A stretch of 58,026 nt of DNA from Boletus sp. NGJ (taxonomy: Eukaryota; Basidiomycota; Agaricomycetes; Boletales; Boletaceae). Location of the stretch: contig JAGTXK010000074.1 in assembly GCA_019096195.1 (NCBI GenBank), positions 1 to 58,026 on the forward strand, written 5' to 3'. The notes beneath the pieces were generated by a model. It had not been told where the DNA came from, made no database searches, and saw nothing but the letters and a program-made list of their open reading frames with translations. The first letter of the stretch is position 1. Every line of letters starts with the position of its first letter. Below, one piece after another: positions 23,003 to 33,816 of this stretch. The translations under genes were made by a program, and so were the position numbers.

Positions 23003-24640
23003 AATAGCTGGTATATCAAATGTGACAGTGATACTTTTCTATCAACCACTGGTGAAGGCTCCAAAAGTGCCATGGTGGCCGTGCATCAGAGCATACTTGA
23101 GCAACCCCCTGCCATCTTCTGTTGGTGATATGCAACATCTTATTCACAAAAAATCTATCAAGCACATGCAAATAAGATGGCATACTATATAAGATCTTAT
23201 AGTAACCCTTCATGATGGCCCTAAAGAGAGGAAATTACATGTGAATGGACATGCTTATCAAAAGGATACTCATTTGACAATCTGTGGTGAGAGGTTTGTA
23301 CACTCTAGCCAAAACTGCTAAACAGTTCACACATCCTGCTGGTGTGTGCAAGAATTGTAACTACATTATAATGCATTGGCATTTAGTGGCAGCATGGAGT
23401 TGCATTGCCTAACATCCTGGAATACTACACATGAATGAAAAGATATTGATATTTCAATGCATTAGATTTAGTGTCAGCATAGTGTTGGATTGCTAAACAT
23501 CCTAGAATACTGTGTGCAAATAGAAAGATATTTTAATGTAATATAATGCTTTTGCATTTCCTCTATTTTCTGTACCAGTCAGCATTGGTCACCCAGAACA
23601 TGCCATGCTTCATTGATACATGTGATATTACCTGACCTGTGCTCACCATTGGCATTGAGATTATGCCAACATGCCTCATCTGTGCCTGCTTTCCATTTCC
23701 AAGAGTCCCTCCTTGTCTTTTCCACTCTTGGTATCTAACTTGAATCCCACCTTGGCCATCTCTTTCCCTCCATTGCCACCATGCATCACTTTATCCCATT
23801 CTTGGCACTTGAAAACATTGTACATGAAGGGTTTTAGAGGTGGGACATGAGATTTTATTGATGGCATTGTACCAGACAGAAATGTGGACCACCATTGCTT
23901 TGGGTGTATAATACTAGATCTGCACATTTAATCCACTGCATTTTTAAAAAATTCCCACCACTTTTTGACCTGCCATAGTTTTTTTGAACCTACATGCCAC
24001 ATTTTATAAAATTCCCACCATGTTTCTTTAACCTGCCACATGCTGTACCCCCACCACATTTGTTGACCTGAACCCACTTAGATGCTAGCAACCCCAGCAT
24101 GTTCATAATACTGCATCTAATATTAAGCTATGAATCATAATAATTTAAAAGTATCTTAGCCAGTTCTCATTGCAGGTTGTCTGCAGTGCTTAGAACTTTT
24201 CTCCATTTGTTGTCCCCTTCTCACCTTGAACCAGCCATACTGGAAGTGAGACAAAGTTGGGGTTGAGGCAGACAAGGGAGGCAAGCTCAAGAGATGCTCA
24301 TCCTGAGCCATTCGAGCAGGGTCCATGTCCATTACATCCTCCAAAGGAAGAGTAATGGCCTCAGTGGGCTGGTAAGAGATGTTAATTCTCAACTACTATG
24401 TGTCATTTTTAATGTCATTGCTTAAAATCAGATGTATTCATAATGTATTGTCTCATAAATTAGATCATGTGTGTTCTATTTTTTGGACAAGGTATCCTTG
24501 TGAGGAAAAATGTGGTGGTCCACCAGGAAGGGTAAGAAACTTGGAGGAACAACAATCATAGAGGGCATGATAGCCATTTGTTACATCTTTATAAGTCTGA
24601 TACATATTCTATTATGAGGCTGGTGACTCAGACTGTATTT
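23003..24640. other. No supportable gene
   Basis: CpG-poor DNA with a locally repeated phrase (GCATTGGCATTTAGTGGCAGCATGGAGTTGC near 23370 and GCATTAGATTTAGTGTCAGCATAGTGTTGG near 23460, an approximate duplication of about 85 bp). Short open frames carry no motif. Confidence 0.4.
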
Positions 24641-24649
24641 GATAGGCTC

Positions 24650-25600
24650 ATTTCCTTCTCTCTGGTGATGAAGAATTTTTGTCTATTGGCAGTCTGACTA
24701 GCATTCCATGTGAAAAGGACTTCAAACTATATGTAGAAATGCTTTGAAAACTGGATGACAAGGAGTGGGCACTTGGAGTATTGAATCACTTCAATGATGC
24801 TGTTTTCAGTGCAAACCAAAGCATGCCCCAGCAGCAACAATCTCCTGAAGCTGCCAACTCTAACAATCTCCTTGAAGCACCTGGGAGCTAGGAAGACAAT
24901 ATTCTGGCCCAATTGGGAGGCTTTGCCAGAGATCAGAATGTAATCATCTTAAATCCTGTTGACTCCATTCTTTCTGCTGTAAATCTGCCATCCTTCAATC
25001 ACTCTGCTCAGTTAGTTATGGACCCCCCCTTCCCCCCCCCCCCATTGACACAAATGCCACCTCCATAACTCAAACTATATTTACTATGAATTTGCTCTCT
25101 ACCACTGGTGCTGCTCATGTGCCTGTGAACCTGCCTTCTATTTCAGATGCTATTTAGGTGGCAACAAACACTGCCATTCCAGTTGCTTCTGCACCACATC
25201 CAAATCAGTGCATTCCAGCTGCACAGGCTGATACAAGTTCTCAGAGGCAGCTGTCCACCATAGTGTCCCCATACAATTAGTGATCATATCAGCCACTTCA
25301 TTGACAAAACTCCAGATTCTGCTCTCTAACCTTTCATTCAGTTCTTAGCCATCTCAACCCTTACCTCAATACCAACTCTGGGCCCATCATCATTGCCCCC
25401 ATTGTTTTCCCAGCCTTAGTGAGCACTCCATCTGCCAAAGGCCCCAAGAAAGGTAAGAAAAGTGGCTCAAAGTCAGGCAAATGCAATGGAGGAAGTCCCT
25501 AAAGCTCCTGGTAGGGCTACCCACTTCAGAGCAAAGTGACTTTAAGGCCAGGCTTTGATCTCTCAACTGATCATGGCAAGAAGTTGAAATTCATGAAGCT
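24650..25600 (+). pseudogene. Decayed coding remnant of a transposon-associated protein
   Basis: The plus strand reads SIPCEKDFKLYVEML, stop, KLDDKEWALGVLNHFNDAVF, a Gln-rich segment, stop, then DNILAQLGGFARDQN and ILNPVDSILSAVNL. A Pro-rich part follows, including two C homopolymers at about 25024-25042, and later a basic stretch (PKKGKKSGSKSG, near 25445). The sequence keeps clear coding character but has regular stops. I do not recognise the function. It lies directly upstream of the SF3B1 fragment but is not part of it. Confidence 0.3.
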
Positions 25601-26859
25601 AGGAAATAGGTTAACAATGAAGCCAATTCTGCAAGAAAAACCTTGGTGTCCCACAACCATCTGCCAATTGCACAGGTCATTTCCTTAATTACTGCTTCTC
25701 TGCAGTTCAACACAGCCAGTCATCCATCACCTTTCATGTCAGCCCAATGTCTCCCATCCTCATACTATATCCCATACCCTCAACCTCCAGTGAGTCCTTC
25801 CACTTTTGTCTTATGGTCATGATCAGACATCAAAGCTATGTAGTAGATTTATCACACATCTGTTTGCCTGCCCTCCAAAAAAATTGAGTATTCTAGGCTA
25901 GAATGCATATTGGTTTCAGAAGATCAAGAACAATATCTAGTCTTGCCCACATGATCTCCACCATGCATCCTGATATCAATCATACTGATGAATACATTTG
26001 CAATACAACTACCTGTGCATTCTCCATTGTCACATCTGCCCTTGGTATCCTTTCACTACTTCCCTTCCTCAAGGCTGTCTGCCATAGCAAAAAGCCATGG
26101 CAGGTACATTACACCAGCATTTGACTCATTCAATAGATCACCATCATGATGGGCTGTACCAAGTTTTCTCACTTTTGAAACCTCATGAACTGTATCACCC
26201 ATAGACTCACAGATGAGCAGCAGAAAATGTGAACCATGATGGCCCTTGATCTCACTGCCTTAACCAAAGCTGCAGCACCTCACAGTATCAAGTCATTCAA
26301 TGAGGTGCTCAAACCCCTTTAACTTGGTATCCATCTACACCATGGCAAGGGTCTCACCACCTTCTTGAAAGCAATCAGCTTCATCATTCCCCTTACAGAT
26401 CCTAAATATGTATGCCTCTTACTATACTAAAGAAGTCACTGTCATTCTCATCCATGAATTCCAGACATCTGTTAAGGAGATGAAGAAGATCATACTCAAA
26501 GTGAACAAGCAATATGCTGCTATGGAGAATGTCACAGCACAGTACATTAAACAAGATAATCTCCCTGACTTTTTTAAGTCATTCTGGATTTGTTGTATGG
26601 CATTGGATAGACACAACTATCACCAAGTAATGAAGACCACTATGGAACTTGCATAAAAATCAGGTGTTTCAGAGATTGTCAAAAGGATAGTGAACAAGCT
26701 AAAGGACAAGGCAGAATCATACCAGAAGATGATTAAAAAGACTATCACTAAGATTGTCACCACTCTCAGTGCTTTAGACATTGACAAACATCTTAAGGTT
26801 TGCCTTGTAGACAATATCATCCATTTCTTCCAGGAATAGACTATGGAAGATCAAGTTAT

Positions 26860-27347
26860 TGTTACGACTGTCTTGGGTAGAGATAGTTATTAATGCAAGG
26901 TAGTTACCTCGTAACTAATGAGAAATGGGATGAGTAGTGGGGAGACTACTGGAGTAATGAGGAGGAATAAATGTCCTGAGTTGACAAATGCGTTAGTCAT
27001 CAATGGTCAAGGAAGTAAGTTAGATTGCATAGGTCTAACTTAGGGTTTACATGGGGAGTCGAGGGGTTTATATACATAGGCCTATGGAAGTCGAGAGAAT
27101 GGGATAGAACAATGTTGAGTCAACAAAGAATGTCATGAAATAGAAGGAAGACGAGAAGACATTCTCTGTAGAACGTTCAATCAGAAAAAGAAGTACTGCA
27201 GAATGGAACGTTCCTGGAACATGCAGTAGCTAAATGGGGCCTAGACAGCTCAGCATGGTAATGGTCTGAAGAGGAAGAGAAAGGCATAGAGAAGCATACA
27301 AGAATAGCAACGAAGGCAAAGAGATGAAGAAGAGATGGGTTGTAACA
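26860..27347 (-). repeat. 3' LTR of chromovirus B, with internal deletions
   Basis: It lacks about 49 bp between two GGAAG repeats and about 10 bp further on, relative to the 5' LTR. A purine-rich tract (GCAGGGGTAA, minus strand) lies just upstream at 27348-27357. Confidence 0.92.
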
Positions 27348-27469
27348 TTACCCCTGCAGTACATTCGAAGTACCCACTTCAAACTAATTCAAACCCCAGT
27401 ATGATCCACAGGGGGACCTGGTGATGTTGCTCGTTGCTGCACTGTCCAGGATGTCAGGGTCATTGCAAT

Positions 27470-28640
27470 AGTCTACATTAATGGTAGTGTCAAGGTGTTT
27501 GAGGTGTTGCTCTCACTGATATACAAAATGAATGTGACAACAGGGAGTATGTCTAGTAGAGTGTGGTGGAAGAATGCAACATGTGGGTGGAGAGGAGGAT
27601 GACTGGTGACCATGACAAAAGGAGGAAGATGAAGATGACAATGTAGAGGGAGATGGTGGGTTGGGATGATGACAAAGAGGGCACCATGTAGAGATGTGGT
27701 TCCATTCCCAACATAAGCAGTTGGAGCATTGGTAGAACTAGCATTGTATATGAATGTGCCCAAGTTGGTGACACTGGTAACAGATTTCAGCATAACGGGG
27801 ATGATTTGGTCCCAGAGGCATCCTTCCGTTGTAGCCGCTCCAATGGGCTTCCACTTGTTCAAGGAGGCCCAATTCCTCAGCATCAAGAGGAGTGGAGGAC
27901 ATGAACAGAGTGTCCAATAGCAGGTCAGAGAGTCGTTCTTCCAAGATAGGGAGGTTCAAGGCGGCAGGGTAAATGAGGCAATCAGTGAGTGCACGCATGT
28001 ATCAGTCTAAATTGTCAAGTAGTTTGACAGCATCCATCTGGTGTAGTGCATTATATAACACAGCTTTCAACTTGCTGCAGATTCCATGAAGGCACATTTG
28101 AATGAGGGATATGCTGGCTTGGACAGTGGGTTGGATGGTAAGGGTTTTGAGTTGGGCACATTGGAGGTATGCCTTGTACAAGGAATAGAGAGGGGATGCA
28201 TAGTCCAGATGTGTGCCAAGCATAATGGCCATGTGTGGGTTTTCGAAATTGTTAATGAGGTGGGAGATTGCTGCGAGGTCAGGAAAGTCATCGTGGAGAT
28301 GGGAGGCATGGATGGGGACATCCACTGCTATGATGAATGGGATGGATGATAGAGAGACTGGTGTTGGTGTGTGAGGTAAAGAAGGTATATGGTAGGAAGA
28401 AGGTGTGAAAGGAAAAGCAGGGCGAGAAGTGTTGTCACAAGGAAGTGTAGACATGGATAGCGATAAAGGGGAGGAAGCAGTAGTATGGAGATCATAATGA
28501 CAAGTAGATGATGAAAGAGCAGTTGGGGACTGAGGGGCATAGTGGTTGTGGATGAGGTTGTTGACTTGGGATGTGAGAGTGGAAGTAGTCATTGTTTGGT
28601 TTTTGAAGAAGCAGATAGGGGGAATGTCTTGGAATGACAT
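27470..28640 (-). pseudogene. Extra ORF (ORF3) of chromovirus B, downstream of pol
   Basis: It starts MSFQDIPPICFFKNQ at 28640, overlapping the end of pol in another frame, and is open to 28002. After one stop it continues 27998-27738 and on in the same or adjoining frame to about 27470. The N-terminal part is Ser/Thr/Pro-rich. The middle has LHDDFPDLAAISHLINNFEN, MAIMLGTHLDYASPLYSLY and KLLDNLD, closely matching element A. The C-terminal part has CYQCHQLGHIHIQC (CxxC-x4-H-x4-C) and a second cluster CSNCLCWEWNHISTWC. It is distinct from the Gag knuckle at 32310-32400. The role is unknown; nucleic-acid binding is an inference from the knuckles. Confidence 0.8.
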
Positions 28641-28812
28641 TTCTTATAGTCATCAAGAGTGGACTTGGCATTTTTCAGATTCCATTCAGGGACCCAAGAA
28701 TCTTCTTTGGTGGAGTAACCCTTCCATCAGATCAGGAAGGAATGTTTGGATGGAGTTCCACAATGTCGTAAAATCTTATTTATTTCATATTTTTCTTCTC
28801 CTGTGATAAAAT
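28640..28812 (-). pseudogene. Chromodomain of chromovirus B
   Basis: The minus strand reads YEINKILRHCGTPSKHSFLI, a TGA (28727-28729), then WKGYSTKEDSWVPEWNLKNA. The aromatic and WKGY residues and the final helix are kept. The stop sits one codon before the WKGY core, where element A has Gln. Confidence 0.88.
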
Positions 28813-28899
28813 CAGGCGGGGGGCAGGGAAGTGTCAACCATAAGTGGTGTTTTCTTGGCAGAGGGATAGCAATGAGGCATGGAAGACTGGATGGATTTT

Positions 28900-30040
28900 C
28901 CAGGTTTTCGGAAGTCAGAGTTTATAAACGATAGGACATAGGACATTAGTGATGGTGAAAAGTCCTTCTCGTTTTGCTGTGAATTTCAGGTCGGTGACAG
29001 AGCATTTTAAATTCTTGGCCTCTAGCCAATCATGATCTCCTTTCATGAATGGGGTGAAGGATCGTCTAGTATGTGCTGCCATAACTTGTTGGGCTAATTC
29101 ATGAGCAGCCAAGGCTTCGTCACATGCTGTCAAAAGCTTCTGGATTCATTCTTCTAAGGCAGGAATGGAAGAGTTGGAGATCACCATGGGTAGGGCATGG
29201 AGTTTGTATCCTATGAGGAGGAAGAATGGGGATTTCCTGGTTACCGAGTGGGGTCGGTGATTGTGTGTGAATTTAGCATGGGAGATCTTCTCAGTCCATG
29301 TAGTGGATTCATTTCCACAGAATATTCACAAATAGGTTTTGATCTCTTGGTTCACCTGTTCCATCTCACCATCCGATTGGGGATAATATGCAGTGGATAG
29401 GGAGAGATCGTATTTGAGGAGTTTTCCCAATTCTCAGGCAAAGGCGGAGGTGAACTGTGGTCCTCGGTCAGAGATGATCTTGTCGTAAAGACCAAATTGA
29501 AGATAGACTTTGTGGAAAAAGAGAGTGGCTATCTCTTCTGTGGTGATGGATTTGTTAGTGGGACAGAGAATCACCCCCTTCATAAGCCTGTGGTCAACCA
29601 CAACCAAAAGGGAATCAAAATTGTCAGATGGAGGGAGATCAGTGATGAGATCACAAGAGATTTGGCGAAAAGGGAGGGATGTGGTGGAATGGATAGGAGT
29701 GAGGGGAGGAATGGAAGGGTGTGTGTTGGCCTTACACTGTTGACATGAGGGGCAACCAGTGACATAGGCACGGACATAGGAGGTGAGACCAGGCCACCAA
29801 ATTTGGCAGAGACAAGTTGATGGGTTTTCAGATAGCTGGGGTGGTCAGTGGATTCATGGTCATGACAGCAGTGGAGAACTAAGCAGCAAAGGGTGTCGTC
29901 AGGGGGAACATAGACACAATTGTGGTAGGTGAGAATACCATCAGTGTAGGACCAGTCCAAGAGGTTGGCATGGAGAGGGGTGGGGAGGGTTGGGTCAGTG
30001 CATTGCAAATGTTGCAGAACAAGAGGGTCCAAAGCAGAGG
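28900..30040 (-). pseudogene. Integrase of chromovirus B, decayed
   Basis: A zinc-binding-like start (CLVLHCCHDHESTDHPSYLK, near 29890-29830) runs in the same frame as RNase H. Then come NKSITTEEIATLFFHKVY, DKIISDRGPQFTS with the catalytic Asp kept (29480), [13 protein letters not shown], and the C-terminal segment AAHTRRSFTPFMKGDHDWLE. Frames change near 29580 and several stops occur. Confidence 0.85.
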
Positions 30041-30690
30041 ATGAGGAGATTGTTTGCATGAGTGAGGTGTTAATGAGGTTGACAAACATGGATGGGGGAA
30101 GGAGTGTAATACCCATGTTGTCAGTGTCAAGAGAAGGGAGAAGATTAGGGCAGTGTGAGAGGGCATCTGGACCCATGAGGAGTTTACTGGCAACATGGAT
30201 GATTTTAAGGTCAAAGTTGGCGAGGTCGAGGAGCCAGCGAGCTTGGTGATGGTTGAGGTTTTGGAGAGAATAGAAATAGAGGAGGTTTTTATGGTCAGTG
30301 AAAACTTGGACAGGGAAAGGGGAACCATAAAGGTAGTGTCGCCAAACTTTTAAGGCACAGATGACCACAAGGAGTTCGCAGTCATAGATGTCATAGTTTC
30401 GTTCAGCGGGTGAAAAGGATTGAGAGAGGTAAGAGCATGGGTGCCAATCACCATTAAGGCTGGTTTGAAGAAGTATAGCCCCCATTGTGTATTTCGAGGC
30501 ATCGGTGGCGACAGTGAAGGGAGAGGTGAAGTTAGGGAGGTGAAGCACAGGTTTGGAAAGAAAGAGGTGTTTGAGGTGGTCAAAGGCATGCTGGCATTCT
30601 GGGGATCAATTCCATGGATGATTGAGGTTGATGAGTGGGCAGGTGATGGTGGAGTAGTCAGGGATAAAACGCCAGTAGAAGTTGGTGAAC
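30041..30690 (-). pseudogene. RNase H of chromovirus B
   Basis: Part of a 322-codon open frame (30548-29580). It has TVATDASKYTMGAILLQ with the first Asp kept, RNYDIYDCELLVVICALKVW, VFTDHKNLLYF and PDALSHCPN. It is the best preserved part of either element. Upstream it is joined to the RT connection (FTNFYWRFIPDYS, near 30690) through a TGA at about 30604. Confidence 0.88.
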
Positions 30691-30782
30691 CTGAGGAATG
30701 AGCAGACTCTGGTTACCTTGGTCGGTTCAGGCCAGTTGACAATGCTGTCGAGCTTGATGGGATCCATAGCAATTTGATTGGG

Positions 30783-31616
30783 TCAGACAATCATATTAAG
30801 GTATTCCACTTCAGAGGCAACAAATGTGTATTTCTCCAGCTTGAGGTGGAGATCTAGTTCCATCATGCAGTATAAGAAGTGTTTGGTGCATTCAGTGTGA
30901 ACGTCATCGTCTAGGGAGAAGATAAGAAAATTGTCCATGTAGATAATAAGCCAGCCTTCAGTGATCATGTCATGAAAGAAGTCATTCATGAACTGTTGGA
31001 ATGTGGCAGGGGAATTGCACAGCCTAAAGAACATGACTGTCGGTTCATAGAGCCCTTTATGTGTGACAAAGGCAGCTTTCCATTAATGGCTGTCCTTGAT
31101 GTGCGCATTGTTGTACCCCCATCAGATGTCGAATTTAGTGAAGGTGGTAGCACCTTTCAGTTTGTCAATGAGGTTGGAGACAAGGGGGAGAGGATAAGCA
31201 TCATGGATAGTGTGTTCATTGATGTATCAATAGTCCTGATAGGGATGGAGGTCACCATTCTTCTTTTTCATGAAGAAGATGGGTGACACTTGGGGGGAAT
31301 TCGATGGGTGGATCTTTCCAGTGGCGAGATGTTCATTGATGAAATCTTTGGTAACCTTCTGTTCATGAGGGGACAGTGGGTAGACTTTCCCAATCTTGGG
31401 AACAAAGGTTTCTTTGACATTGATCTTGTCATCATATGGTTGGAAAGGGAGAATGTGGTTGGTGGCTTCTTTGGAAAAGATGGATGCATATTCGTGGTAG
31501 GCCAAGGGTAATGTTGATTTCACCTTGGCCTTCTCAGCGGCTTCTGCAAGTTCTGTTACTACAGTAATTTTGGCAATGACAGATGGAGAGACTGTTTTGT
31601 ACTCTCCGCAAATCAA
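30783..31616 (-). pseudogene. Reverse transcriptase of chromovirus B, active site changed to YMDN
   Basis: The minus strand reads YPLSPHEQKVTKDFINEHLA, FFMKKKNGDLHPYQDY, MFFRLCNSPATFQQFMNDFF and IIYMDNFLIFSLDD. The second Asp of the YMDD box is Asn (GAC to AAC), which removes an essential metal ligand. Stops lie between 31090 and 31230. The start (31616) follows the protease after a stop. Confidence 0.9.
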
Positions 31617-32420
31617 TCAGTGGGTCACGCGGTTGGTGTTAGCATTCTTGAGGTATTCTTTCTTGTCAGTCTCCTTTTGGAGGAACCCTTGTAGATGGTA
31701 GCATGTCATAAGGTTAACATCGACGTGGTCAGGTGCGGTTGATGAGATAGGTGGATGAGCGGAGGAGATGTACAAATCAGTGGTTTGGTCGAGTGCATCA
31801 TCAAGGGTGAGGGTACCTATGGCCCAGTCAATGGTTGGGTTATGATGTTTGAGCCATGGTTGGCTGAGGATGACATGGAACATAGTACAAAGGGGAATTC
31901 TCTTGATCTGTATAAAGAGATCACAGGTGAATTTAATGTCCCTGTTCTTGTTGGGGAAGGTGTCAGTGTTCTGGATGCGGATGGGAGTATGGAGGTGTAT
32001 AGTTCATAGTTTGTGTTTTCAGGCAAACTGGTAGTCAATACAGGAAATTTCTGCACCACTATTGACGAGGGCTCGAGTGTTGATGGCTTTCTTAGTGTGA
32101 GTAGAGTCAATGAGTTGGACAGGGATTCAAATGCCTTTCATTGTTGATTCTACAGTTACAGCAGCACAATTAAGAGGGGGAGAAACATGCGTCGAAGGTG
32201 TTTCCTGGCTTAAAAACCTGTAGTGATCTGTCTGATTGTCTCTCCATCAGATTGTTCTTCTGCCTCCACTACTTTGATCTGCTTCAATGGTTTATGGCTG
32301 CTGGTGAAGATGGGGCAGGTGGTGGTGGTATGGCCAGGTTGCTGGCAATGGAAGCAGGTTTCTTTTTGAAGCAACACTTTCATTCTTTGGGGGTTAACTT
32401 GGGAATGGTGACAGCGTCGA
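31617..32420 (-). pseudogene. CCHC knuckle and aspartic protease of chromovirus B, decayed
   Basis: The knuckle CFHCQQPGHTTTTC lies near 32350-32310. The protease motif reads ALVNSGAEISCID (near 32070), with the catalytic Asp changed to Asn, again a G-to-A change. The later part LSQPWLKHHNPTIDWAIGTL lies in the open frame 31883-31617. Confidence 0.85.
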
Positions 32421-32499
32421 CATCCATGGCATTGGGATCACAAGTCTTAGTCGAGGTGTTGTTATTGGTGAAGGAGTAGTACATCTGAGGGATGGGTTT

Positions 32500-33007
32500 G
32501 TTGTTTCTTTTGGTGATCTCATTGGCTCTCCCATTGGATTTGGAAGTGGATGGCTTTGGAGTACCAGTCTTCAGTGGTCATCAGGACAGTGTCCATGGAC
32601 ATGATATGTCTCATAAGGCCTGATGGGATTCCGGCAGAGAAATATCTGATAAGGACATTTGGATCCATGATTCTTGCAAGGGTGATGTTGTTCTGGAATT
32701 CAGAAGTATACTAGGTGAGGGAGGGGGAGTACAAGTTATCCTGCTTCTTGGTCATCCGTTTGGTAGATAACTATGTGATGGCATTTCCAGTGGTGTCCCT
32801 ATGCTTGAATGCCTTTTCAAAGGCAGTGATGAAGTCAGCAAAGGTTCCTAGTGTGATGGTGGTGCCCAAGATGGTGTTCTGCTGGTAGGTGGTGTTGAAG
32901 GAGCCATCATAGGTGTCTGGGGTACTGATATAGAGTTTGGTTTTCTTGGTCAAAGACATGGTCTTTGGTGGTGGCGGAGGAAGTGTGAATGATGGTACTG
33001 CTGTCAA
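32500..33007 (-). pseudogene. Gag (capsid) of chromovirus B with an internal deletion
   Basis: It opens MTAVPSFTLPPPPPKTMSLT. The core goes from DTYDGSFNTTYQQ directly to LGTTITLGTFADFITAFEKA. Element A has about 45 further residues here (the LHAVTLYLY to LTWADTFHQK part), so B lost the middle of the capsid in frame. The later Gag part (SMDTVLMTTEDWYSKAIH-like) is at about 32550-32610. Confidence 0.82.
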
Positions 33008-33256
33008 TGGGGACAGTGGTAATGGGGTTCATGGGAGTTGTAGTCCAACTGATAGTTATTGTAATAACTCAAGGGCAGCATCCTGTTGTTGTTGGGACAG
33101 TAGGTCAAGGTCAGTGTCAGACAACAGATCTTCATTGTCAGTAGGGTGTTTGTCAGTGGGAGGGGTCTTGGGTCAAGAATGCCACCAACTGGGATCAACA
33201 GTTGGGTGTCAGTAGGAAATTGTGGAGGACTATAACAACAATAGCCTAAAGTAGAG

Positions 33257-33267
33257 AAGTAAGACCT
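33257..33267 (-). promoter_or_regulatory. Primer-binding site of element B, near-complementary to its own 5' leader
   Basis: Two bases inside the 5' LTR the minus strand reads AGGTCTTACTT. The LTR has AAGTTAGACCT at 33490-33500 (minus strand), 10 of 11 positions complementary, about 28 bp downstream of TATATAAAC (about 33526-33534). The pairing sequence differs from element A while the spacing is the same. Confidence 0.68.
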
Positions 33268-33269
33268 TT

Positions 33270-33816
33270 TGTTACAACTATCTCGGATAGAGGTAGTCAT
33301 TAATGCAAGGTAGTTGCCTCATAACTCATGAGCAATGGGATGAGTAGTGGGGAGACTACCAGAGTAACAAGGAGGAACAAATGTCCTGAGTTGATAAATG
33401 TGTTAGTTGTCAATGGTCAAGGAAGTGTCTGGTCAAAAGTGAGATGAGAACTTTCAGAGATCCCAGAGAGGAAGCAAGTTAGATTGTATAGGTCTAACTT
33501 AGGATTTACATGGGAAGTCAAGGGGTTTATATACATAGGCCTATGGAAGTCGAGAGAACAGGATGGAACAACGTTGAGTTAGCAAAGAATATCAGAGAAT
33601 GTTGTGGAATAGAAGGAAGATGAGAAGACATTCTCTGTAGAATGTTCAATCAGAAAAAGAGATACTGCAGAACAGAATGTTCCCAGAACATGCAGTAGCT
33701 GAACAGGGCCTAGATGGCTCAGCATGATAATGGTCCGAAGAGGAAGAGAAAGGCATAGAGGAGCATACAAGAGTAGCGACGAAGGCAAAGAGATGAAGAA
33801 AAAATGGGTTGTAACA
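33270..33816 (-). repeat. 5' LTR of chromovirus B
   Basis: TGTTACAACTATCTCGG at the left edge and GGGTTGTAACA at the right. It has a TATATAAAC promoter box and the predicted start sequence AAGTTAGACCT on the minus strand. Confidence 0.92.

Larger units (their letters stand above)
26860..33816 (-). mobile_element. Ty3/gypsy chromodomain retrotransposon B (chromovirus), inserted in the SF3B1 fragment
   Basis: LTRs 26860-27347 (488 bp) and 33270-33816 (547 bp) begin TGTTAC and end TGTAACA, flanked by GTTAT (26855-26859 and 33817-33821). Coding is on the minus strand in the order gag, CCHC, protease, RT, RNase H, integrase, chromodomain, extra ORF. It is the same lineage as element A but clearly a different subfamily (LTRs, primer site and proteins all differ). 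It is inactive: YMDN for YMDD, NSG for DSG in protease, a capsid deletion and several stops. Confidence 0.93.
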
